A DNA stretch of 31,634 nt from assembly GCA_964544655.1 (NCBI GenBank), contig CAZJCM010000036.1, positions 1 through 31,634 on the forward strand, written 5' to 3'. Positions 1 through 8,012 of the stretch are shown one piece after another. The notes under the pieces were generated by a model. That model was not told where the DNA came from and did no database searches. It saw only the letters and a program-made list of their open reading frames with translations. The stretch's first letter is position 1, and each line of letters opens with the position of its first letter. This DNA comes from HyVt-443 sp964544655. Its GTDB lineage: Bacteria; Pseudomonadota; Gammaproteobacteria; Chromatiales; Chromatiaceae. A program made the position numbers and the translations under genes.

Positions 1-155
1 CGCAGCTTACCCTCTAACCGTCAGTCGAGTTGCACTTACAAGTTGAATCCGCGTCATATAGAAATATGTGGTTTCACCCATAACTAGCAGGTGTGATAAA
101 ATCGCGCCCGATCAATCATGAGAGATTGTGGGTATTGCATAGGAGTGCACTAATA

Positions 156-1046
156 ATGGATAAAAAATATCTCACCCTAATAGCCGGTATTGCGGCTGTT
201 TCTGCATTATCTGTTTCCAGTGTTTCAGCCGCATCATATGAGGTTTCCAGTTCTCTGGATATCAGTTATCTGGATAACAGTTCTCCGGATAGGGTGCTGA
301 GTGATACTTAGGGACCTGTTTCCAGTGGCGCTATTAGCTCAATTTCAACTGATTCCTGGGGTTGGGGTTTTAGTTCGCCTGGTCCTGCAGTGGCTCAGGC
401 CTCAGCCGATGAGTATGGCCGGGCAGCGGCATCTGCCGAAGGCATGTATATCTGTGGTGGCTGTACGTTTGATTTATCCGCAGGCGCTTTCTATGAGACG
501 AGTTATACCAATAACACGTCCGGCACCGTCAGTTTCAGTTATGATTTTTTTGTCACTGGCCCCGTGGTTGAAGTTATTGACTATTACGGGGTTGACGGGG
601 TTGATCAGACGTCCGGTCTTGGGGCGGTAGCTTCTACTGATGTCATGATGACCACCACCGGTGGTTCCAGTGATAGCGCAAACGTCTCGGCGGCCCTGTT
701 TGGCGGTAGGCTGGATCATGATTTCTTTTCCACCGACAGCAATGCAACTTATTATTCGATCGAAGATGGTTATGGTTTTGGATATCGTCTGGATGATTTC
801 AATGGTACTTTTTCGGGTGTACTGGCGGCAGGAGAGACTGTAACCATCACCGCTGACCTTCTGACGACTGTTTTCGGTCCCGGTTGGGAACTGGGTGCGA
901 TGGCAAGTATCGGTGATCCCAATGACCTGTCGACAGGTTCTTTTATATCCGGTCAGTTCAATATATCCGCCGTACCCGTACCTGCAGCGGCCTGGTTGTT
1001 TGTATCCGGTCTGATTGGTCTGATCGGTATTACCAGACGTAATTAA
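156..1046 (+). pseudogene. VPxPA-CTERM secreted surface protein, interrupted by in-frame TAG
   Basis: The ATG at 156 follows an AGGAG ribosome binding site (141-145) and opens a typical signal peptide (MDKKYLTLIAGIAAVSALS, with a likely cut after VSAA). The frame meets TAG at 309-311, after residue 51, then stays open in the same frame to TAA at 1044-1046. The downstream part is Ser/Gly/Thr-rich and beta-like, and ends with VPVPAAAWLF, a hydrophobic helix and RRN. That is the VPLPA/PEP-CTERM sorting tail, used by exosortase-type systems for export and surface attachment. The signal and sorting tail lie in one frame, so this is one 296-codon gene with a single nonsense codon, for example a CAG-to-TAG change. 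No internal start with a good ribosome site rescues the second half (GTG at 390 has none). TAG readthrough cannot be excluded. The ligand or function of the mature protein is not recognised. Confidence 0.7.
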
Positions 1047-1446
1047 AGTAAACAAAGAACACTCTTGCATGAACGACACCCATTCTTGCGCGCCATAGTT
1101 GTATTGGAATAATCAACTGAAAGCGGAGGATGGTGGCCAGGCAAAGGTGTCCCTGACAGACTGGAACTGCTCAAATCCATCGGACAGGTTCCATATATGC
1201 GCTGGCGCATAAAGCGGGACGCAATTACTCGGACGTAGCAAAAGTTCTTGCCCAGGATCTGGTGAGAAAGAATGAAGCGGAAAAGGTTTACGTGCCCTGG
1301 GATGACACTTGGCGCTGGAAAAACAGGCAGCCTGAAAACCCAACTGCCCTGCCTTTCGGATTGCCCGCATCGATCGGTCACTGCATGGGTTCAAACGCCA
1401 CATAGGCGTCCTCAGTGAGAATCTACCGATGCATACGGCATTGGGG
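1047..1446. other. intergenic stretch with decayed coding-like sequence
   Basis: About 400 bases with no intact gene. On the plus strand the frame ending in TAG at 1403-1405 is open from 1157. It reads like a protein from about 1190 (segments such as NYSDVAKVLAQDLV and EKVYVPWDD) but has no start codon and a stop just upstream. A second plus frame covers about 1150-1235. This fits a frameshifted gene remnant whose family I do not recognise. No transposase motif or terminal repeat was seen. Confidence 0.3.
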
Positions 1447-1746
1447 TTAGCCGCCGCCTCGGTGAAAATAGCGGTCGAAGCGGGTGATGAAGGCGTGACG
1501 GGCCGCTTCGCTCAGTCCGTGGAAACTGAACTCGACCTGCATCGTTGGTAAGACCAAAGCGGCGATCCGGCGTTCCCCCGCCGGCCCCAGCCTGATTTCG
1601 ATGGCGCCTGCCGGATGGTCGATGGTGTACGAACCATTATTTCGCCGGTAGGCATAAGGGGCGACTGCGGCGCCCAGGGTGCGCTCGAACTCGGCGGGCG
1701 TGATGCCCATTTCCCGGGTGAAGTGTTCAGGGCAGGCGGCGTTCAT
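1447..1746 (-). CDS. conserved hypothetical protein, last gene of the AOR cluster
   Basis: A 99-residue cytoplasmic protein with no signal peptide or membrane segment. Visible features are an N-terminal CPEHFTREMG segment, a central antiparallel-looking region (ITPAEFERTL, then GAIEIRLGPAGERRIA) and a C-terminal FITRFDRYFHRGGG. The start is ATG at 1744-1746, with AAGGTG about 11 bases upstream. It lies 134 bases beyond the MoaD-like gene on the same strand, behind a hairpin, and it ends the minus-strand run that begins with the AOR genes. A small protein of this type in that place may help cofactor or enzyme maturation, but this is inference from position only. The closing HRGGG resembles neither a sulfur-carrier GG tail nor any motif I can assign. 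Confidence 0.6.
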   Translation of the reverse strand: MNAACPEHFTREMGITPAEFERTLGAAVAPYAYRRNNGSYTIDHPAGAIEIRLGPAGERRIAALVLPTMQVEFSFHGLSEAARHAFITRFDRYFHRGGG

Positions 1747-1860
1747 GGCAGACGTTCACCTTCTCTGAATGGTAACGCTTCAGCTGTATTCGTGGGCAGA
1801 TGAATGAGTCACCTCTAAATCTAACCTCGGCGGGGTCTACATTCCTGTAGTGGCGATCCG

Positions 1861-1880
1861 GCCCGGCATCCATGCCGGGC
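1861..1880. repeat. perfect hairpin just after the MoaD-like gene
   Basis: GCCCGGCAT, a 2-base loop, then ATGCCGGGC: a 9-bp perfect stem directly against the MoaD-like stop codon. There is no T-tract on the minus strand, so it is more like a REP-type 3' stabiliser or weak attenuator than an intrinsic terminator. Confidence 0.5.
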
Positions 1881-2129
1881 TCACCCACCCGCCACTGCCG
1901 GCCAGACCGCCAGCTCGTCGCCATCCTGCAGCGGTTTGTCGCGCTCACCGGGATGGATGAAGACCCCATTGACCATCACCAGATGTACCTGGGCCAGGGG
2001 CACCCCGTACTGCTCCAGCAGAGCGTGGGGGCTGGTGTCGTCAGGCACCTCCAGTTCCAATCGATGGTCGGTCCCGCCACCGGGCAGATAGCTGGTGAGG
2101 GATGCGTAGAGTTTGAACGTCAGCCGCAT
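1881..2129 (-). CDS. MoaD/ThiS-family sulfur carrier protein
   Basis: An 82-residue ubiquitin-fold protein. It opens MRLTFKLYASLTSYLP, has the LLEQYGVPLAQVHLVMVNGVF core and the GDELAVWP turn, and ends exactly in Gly-Gly, the C-terminus that MoaD/ThiS proteins use for adenylation and thiocarboxylation. In molybdopterin synthesis such a carrier supplies the dithiolene sulfurs. The start ATG (2127-2129) follows AGGACAGGAC. The frame runs upstream to 2219, but that part overlaps the end of the preceding oxidoreductase gene and lacks family similarity. It lies 17 bases after that gene, in the order ferredoxin subunit, AOR, FAD subunit, MoaD-like, as in bacterial aor operons of the Aromatoleum type. 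A dedicated carrier for tungstopterin is likely but inferred. Confidence 0.85.
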   Translation of the reverse strand: MRLTFKLYASLTSYLPGGGTDHRLELEVPDDTSPHALLEQYGVPLAQVHLVMVNGVFIHPGERDKPLQDGDELAVWPAVAGG

Positions 2130-2146
2130 GGTCCTGTCCTGTCGCT

Positions 2147-3397
2147 TCAAAGCGGCTGGGTGCAGGCCAGATAGGCCTCCATGATCCGATTCGGATCCTG
2201 CATCAGGCGCCGTTTCCATTCACCCAACCGTATCCTGCTCTGTATCAGACCGCGCAACACCCCGATATGTTGCGTCCGCCCCAGGGTAATGGCACCCACC
2301 AGCCGGTCATCGTCGAACTGCAGCTTGATGTAGCGGTAGCCGGCCTCATCCAGCTGTTCCGCCGAATCCCCTCCTGGCACGCCCATCCACTGGCCGTAGG
2401 AGGCGGAGATCAGGCCCAGGGTATCCAGCACATTCATCCCCAGGCTGCCCCGGTGCATCACATCTCCACCCGCCATATTCAGTGCCGCCACCCGGGCGGT
2501 CTCGGCCGCCACCGGCTGAATGGCATGCACCGCCCGTTCACCACTGCTCCAGTCGATGCCTTCACAGACGTCGCCGGCGGCGTAGATCTCCGGCACCGAG
2601 GTACGCTGCCGGTCATCCACCACCACCCCCTGGCTGGTTTCTATGCCACTGCCGGCGAGGAAATCGATTCCGGGACGAACGCCCGTGGCCACCACCACCA
2701 GGTCGGCCGGAATGTTCCCCGCCGTCCCACACTGCAGGATGAAACGGGCGTCGCCCTCCGGGTCGCTGGTGATCGCTTCCACCCCGGTGGAGGTACGGAC
2801 ATCCACCCCCTGTTCGATACACCACCGCTTGATCAGGTTGCCGGCAGTCTGGTCCATCATCCGCGGCACCATGCGATCACCCATCTCCACGATGCTCAGA
2901 CGCACGCCCCGCTTCACCAGGGCCTCCATGATGATACAGCCGATGAAGCCGGCCCCCATCAACACCACCCGTGAACCCGGTTCTGCGTAGCGAATGATGT
3001 TGCGGGCATCTTCCAGGGTCCAGCAGTGGTGGATGCCGGGTTGATCGATGCCGTCGATGGGCGGGGCGACCGGCACCGAACCACAGGCCAGAAGCATGCG
3101 GTCATAACCCAATGTGGCGCCACCCAGCAGTTGAACCTGCCGTTGCACGGTGTCGATGGCGGTCACCCGGTCCTGGATATGCTGAATGTTCTGCCGTTCG
3201 AAGTGATCGGGTGTATGCCGCAGGTAGGTACCAGACTCTTCGATGTTACCGGACAGGAGATAGGGAATGGCCATACGGGAGTAGGCTGGCTCCGGCTCGC
3301 CACCGATGAGAGTGATCTCCCCTGCCGGATCCTGACCGCGCAAGGTCTCTGCGGCGACAACACCGGCAGGGCCGGCGCCGACGATTAGGTAACGCAT
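2147..3397 (-). CDS. aorC: FAD-dependent NAD(P)H oxidoreductase, AOR electron-transfer subunit (AorC-like)
   Basis: A 416-residue two-dinucleotide-domain flavoprotein. The FAD-binding GAGPAG is at residues 7-12, the NAD(P)H-binding GAGFIG at about 148-153, followed by VVATGVRP and the second FAD contact IYAAGDVCE. It belongs with nitrite-reductase/rubredoxin-reductase type pyridine nucleotide oxidoreductases. In the three-subunit bacterial AORs described from Aromatoleum, such a subunit links the tungsten subunit to NAD(P). Start: ATG at 3395-3397, preceded by GGAG. An upstream ATG at 3412 would contain that ribosome site, so the shorter form is chosen. It is separated from the AOR gene by about 310 bases holding a strong hairpin, which is unusual for subunits of one complex and suggests uneven expression. 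Confidence 0.85.
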   Translation of the reverse strand: MRYLIVGAGPAGVVAAETLRGQDPAGEITLIGGEPEPAYSRMAIPYLLSGNIEESGTYLRHTPDHFERQNIQHIQDRVTAIDTVQRQVQLLGGATLGYDRMLLACGSVPVAPPIDGIDQPGIHHCWTLEDARNIIRYAEPGSRVVLMGAGFIGCIIMEALVKRGVRLSIVEMGDRMVPRMMDQTAGNLIKRWCIEQGVDVRTSTGVEAITSDPEGDARFILQCGTAGNIPADLVVVATGVRPGIDFLAGSGIETSQGVVVDDRQRTSVPEIYAAGDVCEGIDWSSGERAVHAIQPVAAETARVAALNMAGGDVMHRGSLGMNVLDTLGLISASYGQWMGVPGGDSAEQLDEAGYRYIKLQFDDDRLVGAITLGRTQHIGVLRGLIQSRIRLGEWKRRLMQDPNRIMEAYLACTQPL

Positions 3398-3706
3398 AGA
3401 TGGATTCTCCAATATATGACGGGATCGGTGTCATGCCGAATGATGAGGTCGATGAAAATGCTCCCTGCATCCCTCTTTCGGTGGCATCTGTGGCCTGGAC
3501 GGCCACAGTCGAGTCCCAGGGATGGGTTTACGGCGTCCACCGAGAGAGGGAAGGCAGGGCCACATACGGAGTCGCGCCACGCGCTTATGATGTCTAAACA
3601 AAAATTCAGTGGTGGCGGACCCCGCCCCCTGATACGACCCGATCCCTGAAACGATCCATACAGGCGGCAGGAGCACCCCCCTGCCGCCTGTTTTCACGGC
3701 CTGTAC
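3398..3706. other. gap between AOR catalytic and FAD subunit genes, with repeat-like module
   Basis: No gene is supported. At 3491-3505 a short GGC/GCC stem (TGGCC-TGGAC-GGCCA) is followed by GTCGAG (3508), CAGGGATG (3517) and a TT-AC-GCGT segment. The order and words resemble the core of the two MITEs at 19801 and 25405, without their ends. The other clear structure is the hairpin at 3661-3690. Confidence 0.5.
3661..3694. terminator. 11-bp GC-rich hairpin between aorB and aorC
   Basis: CAGGCGGCAGG and CCTGCCGCCTG flank an 8-base loop, a perfect 11-bp stem. TTTT follows on the plus strand only. Read on the minus strand, in the direction of the aor genes, no T-tract follows. It may act as a partial attenuator or as an mRNA 3' stabiliser for the ferredoxin-AOR message, or terminate stray plus-strand transcripts. 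Confidence 0.55.
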
Positions 3707-5554
3707 TCAGAGGCCCAGACGCTGCAGGGTCTCCGCCGCCGGCACACCGGACTCATCCCAGCCACGGAGCTGGTAATACTCGGGGAGCATCTTGTCCAGG
3801 CCGCTCACCTTGCCCTCGGCGGGGCCGGTCTTGGCCGCCTCTTTGAGGATGCGCTTGGGCAGGGTGTCGTCCTTGCCGGTGAAGCCCGCAGCCAGGTTGA
3901 ACTGGCGCTCCATGTTCCAGATCCGCTCACCCACCAGCAGCAGCTTGTCCAGATCCCAGTCACCCTCGCAGGCGGCATCCACCTGGGGCTGAAAATCGTC
4001 CAGTGACCAGGCAAAGGTGGTGAACAGGCAGAGACCGGTGGAATCCACCGCGGCGGTAGCATCCTGGAACGCCTTCACCAGGCCGGCCTTGCCTTCGGTG
4101 GCCAGGGGGTCGGTCTTCTCCGGAATGCCCAGGATCTCCGAGGCCACGGTGTAACTGCGCAGGTGGCAGGCGCCGCGGTTGCTGGTGGCGTAGGTCAGGC
4201 CCATACCCTGGATACCGCGCGGGTCGTAGGCGGGGAACTCCTGTCCCTTGACGCTCATGGATAGATCGGGATGGCCGTATTTCTCGCACAGCCGCTTGGA
4301 GCCGATACCGAGGATCTTGCCAAACCCCTCGCCCTTGGCCACCTGCTCGGCCATGGTAGTCAGGGCCTCGGCCGAGCCGAAGTTGAGCGCCACGCCGCCG
4401 GTATCCTCATCGGTGATCACACCCATCTCATACAACTCCATGGCCGCAGCCAGGGTGGCGCCGAAGGTGATCGGATCGAACCCCTGCTCGTTACAGATGA
4501 AGTTGGCGAAGGTGATGGCGTCCAGATCGTCGACGCCGACATCGGCACCCAGGGACCAGGCCGCTTCATATTCCAGACCACCGGAGGCCCCCCAGTACTC
4601 GGGCCGGTTGACCACCGTGTAGTGCTCCTTGTCCACCCGGGCGACACGCCCACAGGCGATGGTGCAGCCGAAGCAGGCCTGGTTGGTCACCAGGTTGGGC
4701 TTGCCCTCGCTGCCCCGCGGCTCGTGCATCGCCTCACCGGAGATCTTGCTGGCGCCGGCGAACTGGACCTCTTTGGCGTTATCCGTAGGCAGCGCACCCA
4801 CTTCGTTGATCACATTCATCAGCACCTGGGTGCCGTAGGTGGGCAGGCCCTGGCCGGTGACGGCATTCTCGGCCAGCACCTGCTTCTTCTCAGCCGCCAC
4901 CTGCATGAAGCGCTTGGGGTCCTTGACCGAGACGCCCTTGGTGCCGCGCACGGCGATCGCCTTGAGGTTCTTGGAACCCATCACGGTACCGACGCCAGAG
5001 CGGCCGGCGGCCCGGTGCAGATCGTTGACGATGCAGGCATAGAGCACGCCCTCCTCGCCGGCACGGCCGATGGCCGAGATGCGCAGTTGTGGTTCCTGGT
5101 GGCGTCGCTTGAGCAGCTCGTCGGTCTCCCACACGCTCTTGCCCCAGAGATCATCCGCAGGCAACAGCTTCACCTCATCATCGTCGATGAAGAGATAGAC
5201 CGGCCGTTCAGCGCGCCCCTCGAAAATGATCATGTCCCAGCCGGCGAATTTCAGCTCGGCGCCGAAATAACCACCTGAATTGGAGCAGGCGATAGCACCG
5301 GTGAGGGCGCCTTTGGTGATCACCGAATAGCGGCCGCTGGTGGAGGCCATGGTGCCGGTGAGCGGCCCGGTGGCGAAGATCAGCTTATTGTCCGGGGAGA
5401 GCGGATCCACCTTGGGGTCGATCTCCTCCACCAGATACTTGGTGGCCAGGCCGCGCTGGCCCAGGTATTCATCGGCCCACGCCATGTTGAGAGGTTCGGG
5501 CGTACAGGTGCCGTCGGTCAGATTCACACGCAGAATTTTCTTATGCCATCCCAT
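3707..5554 (-). CDS. aorB: tungsten aldehyde ferredoxin oxidoreductase, catalytic subunit
   Basis: A 615-residue member of the AOR family, which interconverts aldehydes and carboxylic acids at a tungsten bis-pterin site beside one [4Fe-4S] cluster. The N-terminus MGWHKKILRVNLTDGT is typical. The cluster ligands are CFGCTIAC (Cys294, Cys297, Cys301) plus Cys509 in DSTGLCLF. His464 in GACHLR and Glu319 in RPEYWG sit where the active-site His and Glu of the Pyrococcus enzyme are expected, by offset from the Cys ligands. The length matches the family (about 605-620). Start: ATG at 5552-5554 with GAGGGGGA upstream. The frame continues upstream but would overlap the ferredoxin gene, which ends 13 bases away. 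Clustering with TupBC, MoeA and a MoaD-like protein supports tungsten over molybdenum. The physiological substrate is unknown. Confidence 0.95.
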   Translation of the reverse strand: MGWHKKILRVNLTDGTCTPEPLNMAWADEYLGQRGLATKYLVEEIDPKVDPLSPDNKLIFATGPLTGTMASTSGRYSVITKGALTGAIACSNSGGYFGAELKFAGWDMIIFEGRAERPVYLFIDDDEVKLLPADDLWGKSVWETDELLKRRHQEPQLRISAIGRAGEEGVLYACIVNDLHRAAGRSGVGTVMGSKNLKAIAVRGTKGVSVKDPKRFMQVAAEKKQVLAENAVTGQGLPTYGTQVLMNVINEVGALPTDNAKEVQFAGASKISGEAMHEPRGSEGKPNLVTNQACFGCTIACGRVARVDKEHYTVVNRPEYWGASGGLEYEAAWSLGADVGVDDLDAITFANFICNEQGFDPITFGATLAAAMELYEMGVITDEDTGGVALNFGSAEALTTMAEQVAKGEGFGKILGIGSKRLCEKYGHPDLSMSVKGQEFPAYDPRGIQGMGLTYATSNRGACHLRSYTVASEILGIPEKTDPLATEGKAGLVKAFQDATAAVDSTGLCLFTTFAWSLDDFQPQVDAACEGDWDLDKLLLVGERIWNMERQFNLAAGFTGKDDTLPKRILKEAAKTGPAEGKVSGLDKMLPEYYQLRGWDESGVPAAETLQRLGL

Positions 5555-5567
5555 GATTCGTTCCCCC

Positions 5568-6047
5568 TCAGGCCTGTGCAGCCGTTTGATTGTCCGTACG
5601 CTCCGCCCAGTTACGCATCCGCTCATAACCCGTGGCGTCTGCATCCACGAAGGTGATGGCGTTGGTGGGACAGGCGCTGACGCAGGCAGGATCACCACCG
5701 CAGAGATCGCACTTGATCACCTTGCCGGAGACATGGTTATAGTTGACGGTGCCGAACGGGCAGGCAATGGTGCACACCTTGCAGCCGACACAGAGCCCTT
5801 CGTTCACCTCTTTGGCGCCGGTGGTCCCATTGACATGAATCGCCTCGGTAGGGCAGGCCTTCTGGCACCAGGCATCGGCGCACTGAGTGCAGGTATAGGG
5901 GACGAAACGCCCCTCACTTTCAAACACGAATACCCGGATGCGGGAGCGGGCCGGGTTGAATACCCCTTCGTGCTCATAGGAGCAGGCCATTTCACATTGC
6001 CGGCAGCCGGTACACTTCTCCGGCGCGATTGAGAGTGATCTCATCAT
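5568..6047 (-). CDS. aorA: four-cluster 4Fe-4S ferredoxin subunit of AOR (AorA-like)
   Basis: 159 residues with sixteen cysteines in four [4Fe-4S] groups: Cys12/15/18/22, Cys53/56/61/65, Cys86/89/92/96 and Cys113/116/122/126. Three of the groups end in ACP. This is the polyferredoxin pattern of small electron-transfer subunits such as AorA, HycB and DmsB. It would carry electrons between the tungsten subunit and the FAD subunit. There is no Tat or Sec signal, so the complex is cytoplasmic. The start is the first of two adjacent ATGs (6045-6047), 10 bases after AGGAG. A longer frame to 6101 lacks a ribosome site. It is the first gene of the minus-strand operon, 13 bases before the AOR gene. 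Its promoter must lie in the 6048-6425 divergent region. Confidence 0.92.
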   Translation of the reverse strand: MMRSLSIAPEKCTGCRQCEMACSYEHEGVFNPARSRIRVFVFESEGRFVPYTCTQCADAWCQKACPTEAIHVNGTTGAKEVNEGLCVGCKVCTIACPFGTVNYNHVSGKVIKCDLCGGDPACVSACPTNAITFVDADATGYERMRNWAERTDNQTAAQA

Positions 6048-6128
6048 TTTGCTGTATCTCCTGAAACAGAGAGGGGTTGCATCGGCACCGGCCATCGACA
6101 CCCTGCAGCCCCAATTTGGTTATTTGTT

Positions 6129-6155
6129 ATTACGGATTTTCGCTCCATCCGTTAT
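6129..6155. promoter_or_regulatory. imperfect inverted repeat in the aor/tup divergent region
   Basis: ATTACGGAT, 9 bases, then ATCCGTTAT: arms match at 8 of 9 positions and are AT-rich outside. It sits about 80 bases upstream of the ferredoxin-subunit start, a plausible operator position. It does not clearly match the ModE or TunR consensus as I know it, so the regulator is not assigned. Confidence 0.35.
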
Positions 6156-6179
6156 TCTTACCGCGGCTCGGCAGCTTGG

Positions 6180-6240
6180 AGAGCCCCTGATCAAGTCATG
6201 AACCCGTATCTTGCGTCCGGACTTAAAATCAGAGGCTCCC
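6180..6240. repeat. small dispersed palindromic element, copy A
   Basis: About 60 bases bounded by inverted ends (GAGCCCCTGAT versus ATCAGAGGCTCC). It shares the exact 15-mer CTGATCAAGTCATGA and about 85% of the rest with 23780-23838. The ends can pair into one long hairpin. This looks like a REP/MITE-class intergenic element. Confidence 0.6.
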
Positions 6241-6306
6241 TGGGAGTCTGTAGCAAACTCTCTGGGAGTCTGTAGCAAACTCTCTGGGAGTCTGTAGCAA
6301 ACTCTC
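6241..6306. repeat. three perfect 22-bp tandem repeats
   Basis: The unit begins TGGGAGTCTGTAGCAAA and continues ACTCTC. Copies start at 6241, 6263 and 6285 with no spacer and no mismatch. They lie in the region between the divergent aor and tup operons, 120 bases before the first TupB ATG. A 22-bp period is close to two helical turns, so a same-face array of operator sites is possible. Recent slippage duplication is equally possible. Confidence 0.9.
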
Positions 6307-6425
6307 GGAATCCAGCGGAGATTCGTTTGCCGGGTCGAACCCAGTGCTCCTCAAGCAATTTTATAAGGGTATCACCCCGCACTTTTTACGGGAAAGAATT
6401 CATAAATGCAAGAATCGATCAGAAC

Positions 6426-7214
6426 ATGGCAACGGCACCGGACTATCCGACCCATAAACCGGGCAACCGACCGGTTGTCGCCACTCGGCGCCACTGCCTG
6501 GTTGGCCGCCTGATGGAATCCCTTACCGAGGCCGGCCGCCAGGCCCTTTGGCTCCTGTTCACGGGTGATACGGAGCTGTGGAACATCATCGCCATCTCGT
6601 TCAGCGTCTCCCTGCGGGCAATCCTGTTCGCCGCGCCATTGGCGCTGGTGTGTGCATTCCTGCTCGCCTATACCCATTTTCCCGGACGGCGGCTGCTGAT
6701 CGCCCTGTTCAATACCGCCCTCTCGGTGCCTGCGGTGGTGGTCGGCCTGACCCTCTACATGCTGCTCTCCAGGGCCGGCCCCCTGGGCGACTGGCGGCTA
6801 CTGTTCACCCAGGACGCCATGATCATCGGCCAGATCCTGCTCAGTTTCCCGATCCTGGTGGCCATGGGGCACTCCGCCTTCCAGGCCACCGACCGGCGTG
6901 CCTGGGAGACCGCCCTCACCCTCGGCGCCACGCCGGTGCGCGCCCTGCTGACCCTGGTTCATGAGAGTCGCTTTGGCCTGGTTGCCGCGCTGCTGGCCGG
7001 TTTCGGCCGCATCATCGCCGAGGTGGGCAGTTCCATGATGGTGGGCGGCAACATCCTGCACCACACCCGCAATATCCCCACCGCCATCGCCCTGGAGACC
7101 AGCCGCGGCAGCTTTGCCCAGGGCATCGCCCTGGGGCTGGTGCTGCTGTTGCTCGCATTGATCCTGAACCTGGCTCTTACCGGCATCCAGGGGCGTGGCG
7201 AGGTGACCTCCTGA
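6426..7214 (+). CDS. tupB: tungstate ABC transporter permease, TupB type
   Basis: 262 residues, with about six membrane helices from residue 45 on (IIAISFSVSLRAILFAAPLAL; LIALFNTALSVPAVVVGLTLYMLL; MIIGQILLSFPILVAMG; the EAA-like loop ETALTLGATPVRALL; C-terminal LGLVLLLLALILNLAL). The GLTLYMLLSRAGPLG and MMVGGNI segments are typical of TupB/WtpB-like permeases, which move tungstate across the inner membrane. The start is uncertain: ATG 6426 is used here, but ATG 6513 (MESLTEAGRQALWLLFTGD) gives the usual family length of about 233, and neither has a strong ribosome site. The stop overlaps the ATPase start (TGATG), so the two are translationally coupled. No TupA binding protein is present next to them. 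Confidence 0.88.
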   Translation: MATAPDYPTHKPGNRPVVATRRHCLVGRLMESLTEAGRQALWLLFTGDTELWNIIAISFSVSLRAILFAAPLALVCAFLLAYTHFPGRRLLIALFNTALSVPAVVVGLTLYMLLSRAGPLGDWRLLFTQDAMIIGQILLSFPILVAMGHSAFQATDRRAWETALTLGATPVRALLTLVHESRFGLVAALLAGFGRIIAEVGSSMMVGGNILHHTRNIPTAIALETSRGSFAQGIALGLVLLLLALILNLALTGIQGRGEVTS

Positions 7215-7888
7215 TGGGTTCGGGTAAGCGCTGGCGCATCCAGTTGCAGGGATTGGCTTTCCGCCGCCGCAACAACATCATCCTGCAGGATATCGATGCC
7301 GCCTTTCAGACCGGCGAGACCACGCTGCTCACCGGCCACAACGGTTCCGGCAAGAGTACCCTGATGCGTATCCTGGCCGGGCTGCTGCGCCCAGACCGGG
7401 GCCACTTTCACCTCGACCAGGCAGCGCCGGAGGAGTGGCGGCACTGCCGGCACCTGCTGCTGCGCGACATCTGCTACCTGCATCAACAACCCTATCTGTT
7501 CGATTGCAGTGTCTTCGACAACGTCGCCTATGGCCTGCGCCGGCGCGGAGTGCCGCCGCACATCATCCATGACCGGGTACGACAGGCACTGCAGGCGATG
7601 TCGCTTGAGCAACTGGAAAAACGCCCCAGCCATGCCCTCTCCGGCGGCGAACGGCAACGGGTGGCCATCGCCCGCGCCTGGGTACTGGCCCCGCGGCTGA
7701 TGCTGCTGGACGAACCGGTGGCCAACATGGACAAACCGGCCCGCAGGCAGACCATCCAGCTGATCAACCTGCTGCGCGAAAACGGCATCGGGGTACTGGT
7801 GACCAGCCATGATCCCCAACATGGAGAACTGCAGATCGATCATCATCTGCATCTGTACCAGGGCAGACTGGAAACCAAGACCCTGTAG
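7214..7888 (+). CDS. tupC: tungstate ABC transporter ATP-binding protein, TupC type
   Basis: A 224-residue ABC ATPase. Walker A GHNGSGKST is at residues 41-49, the Q-loop at about 91-92 (HQQPYLF), the signature LSGGERQR at 142-149, Walker B LMLLDE at 162-167 with D-loop ANMD, and the switch His at 199 (TSHD). There is no C-terminal regulatory domain, which matches short TupC rather than the ModC architecture with a molybdate-binding domain. The ATG at 7214 overlaps the permease stop. Substrate identity (tungstate over molybdate) is inferred from the short form, the TupB-like permease and the AOR operon next door. It ends in TAG about 120 bases before moeA. Confidence 0.9.
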   Translation: MGSGKRWRIQLQGLAFRRRNNIILQDIDAAFQTGETTLLTGHNGSGKSTLMRILAGLLRPDRGHFHLDQAAPEEWRHCRHLLLRDICYLHQQPYLFDCSVFDNVAYGLRRRGVPPHIIHDRVRQALQAMSLEQLEKRPSHALSGGERQRVAIARAWVLAPRLMLLDEPVANMDKPARRQTIQLINLLRENGIGVLVTSHDPQHGELQIDHHLHLYQGRLETKTL

Positions 7889-8012
7889 ACCGGGCGCTCA
7901 TTATCACAACGAATTCCGGGCCATGCTGATGACGCGGGATGGATTTGTGGGACATGGAGGAGACAAATTGATAACCTCTGCATCCGGTTCCACATCCCGA
8001 AGAGGAGACGAT

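Noticed and set aside
309..311. Pyrrolysine insertion at the amber codon
   Set aside because: TAG is a normal stop for several genes in the window and no pyl genes are seen here; kept only as a test, not as a call.
1157..1405. Coding-like frame downstream of the surface protein gene
   Set aside because: No start codon, a stop directly upstream, and no family recognised; described as a possible remnant, not annotated as a gene.
6241..6306. Possible CRISPR-like repeat array
   Set aside because: The repeats are directly contiguous with no spacers and there are only three; no cas genes nearby.
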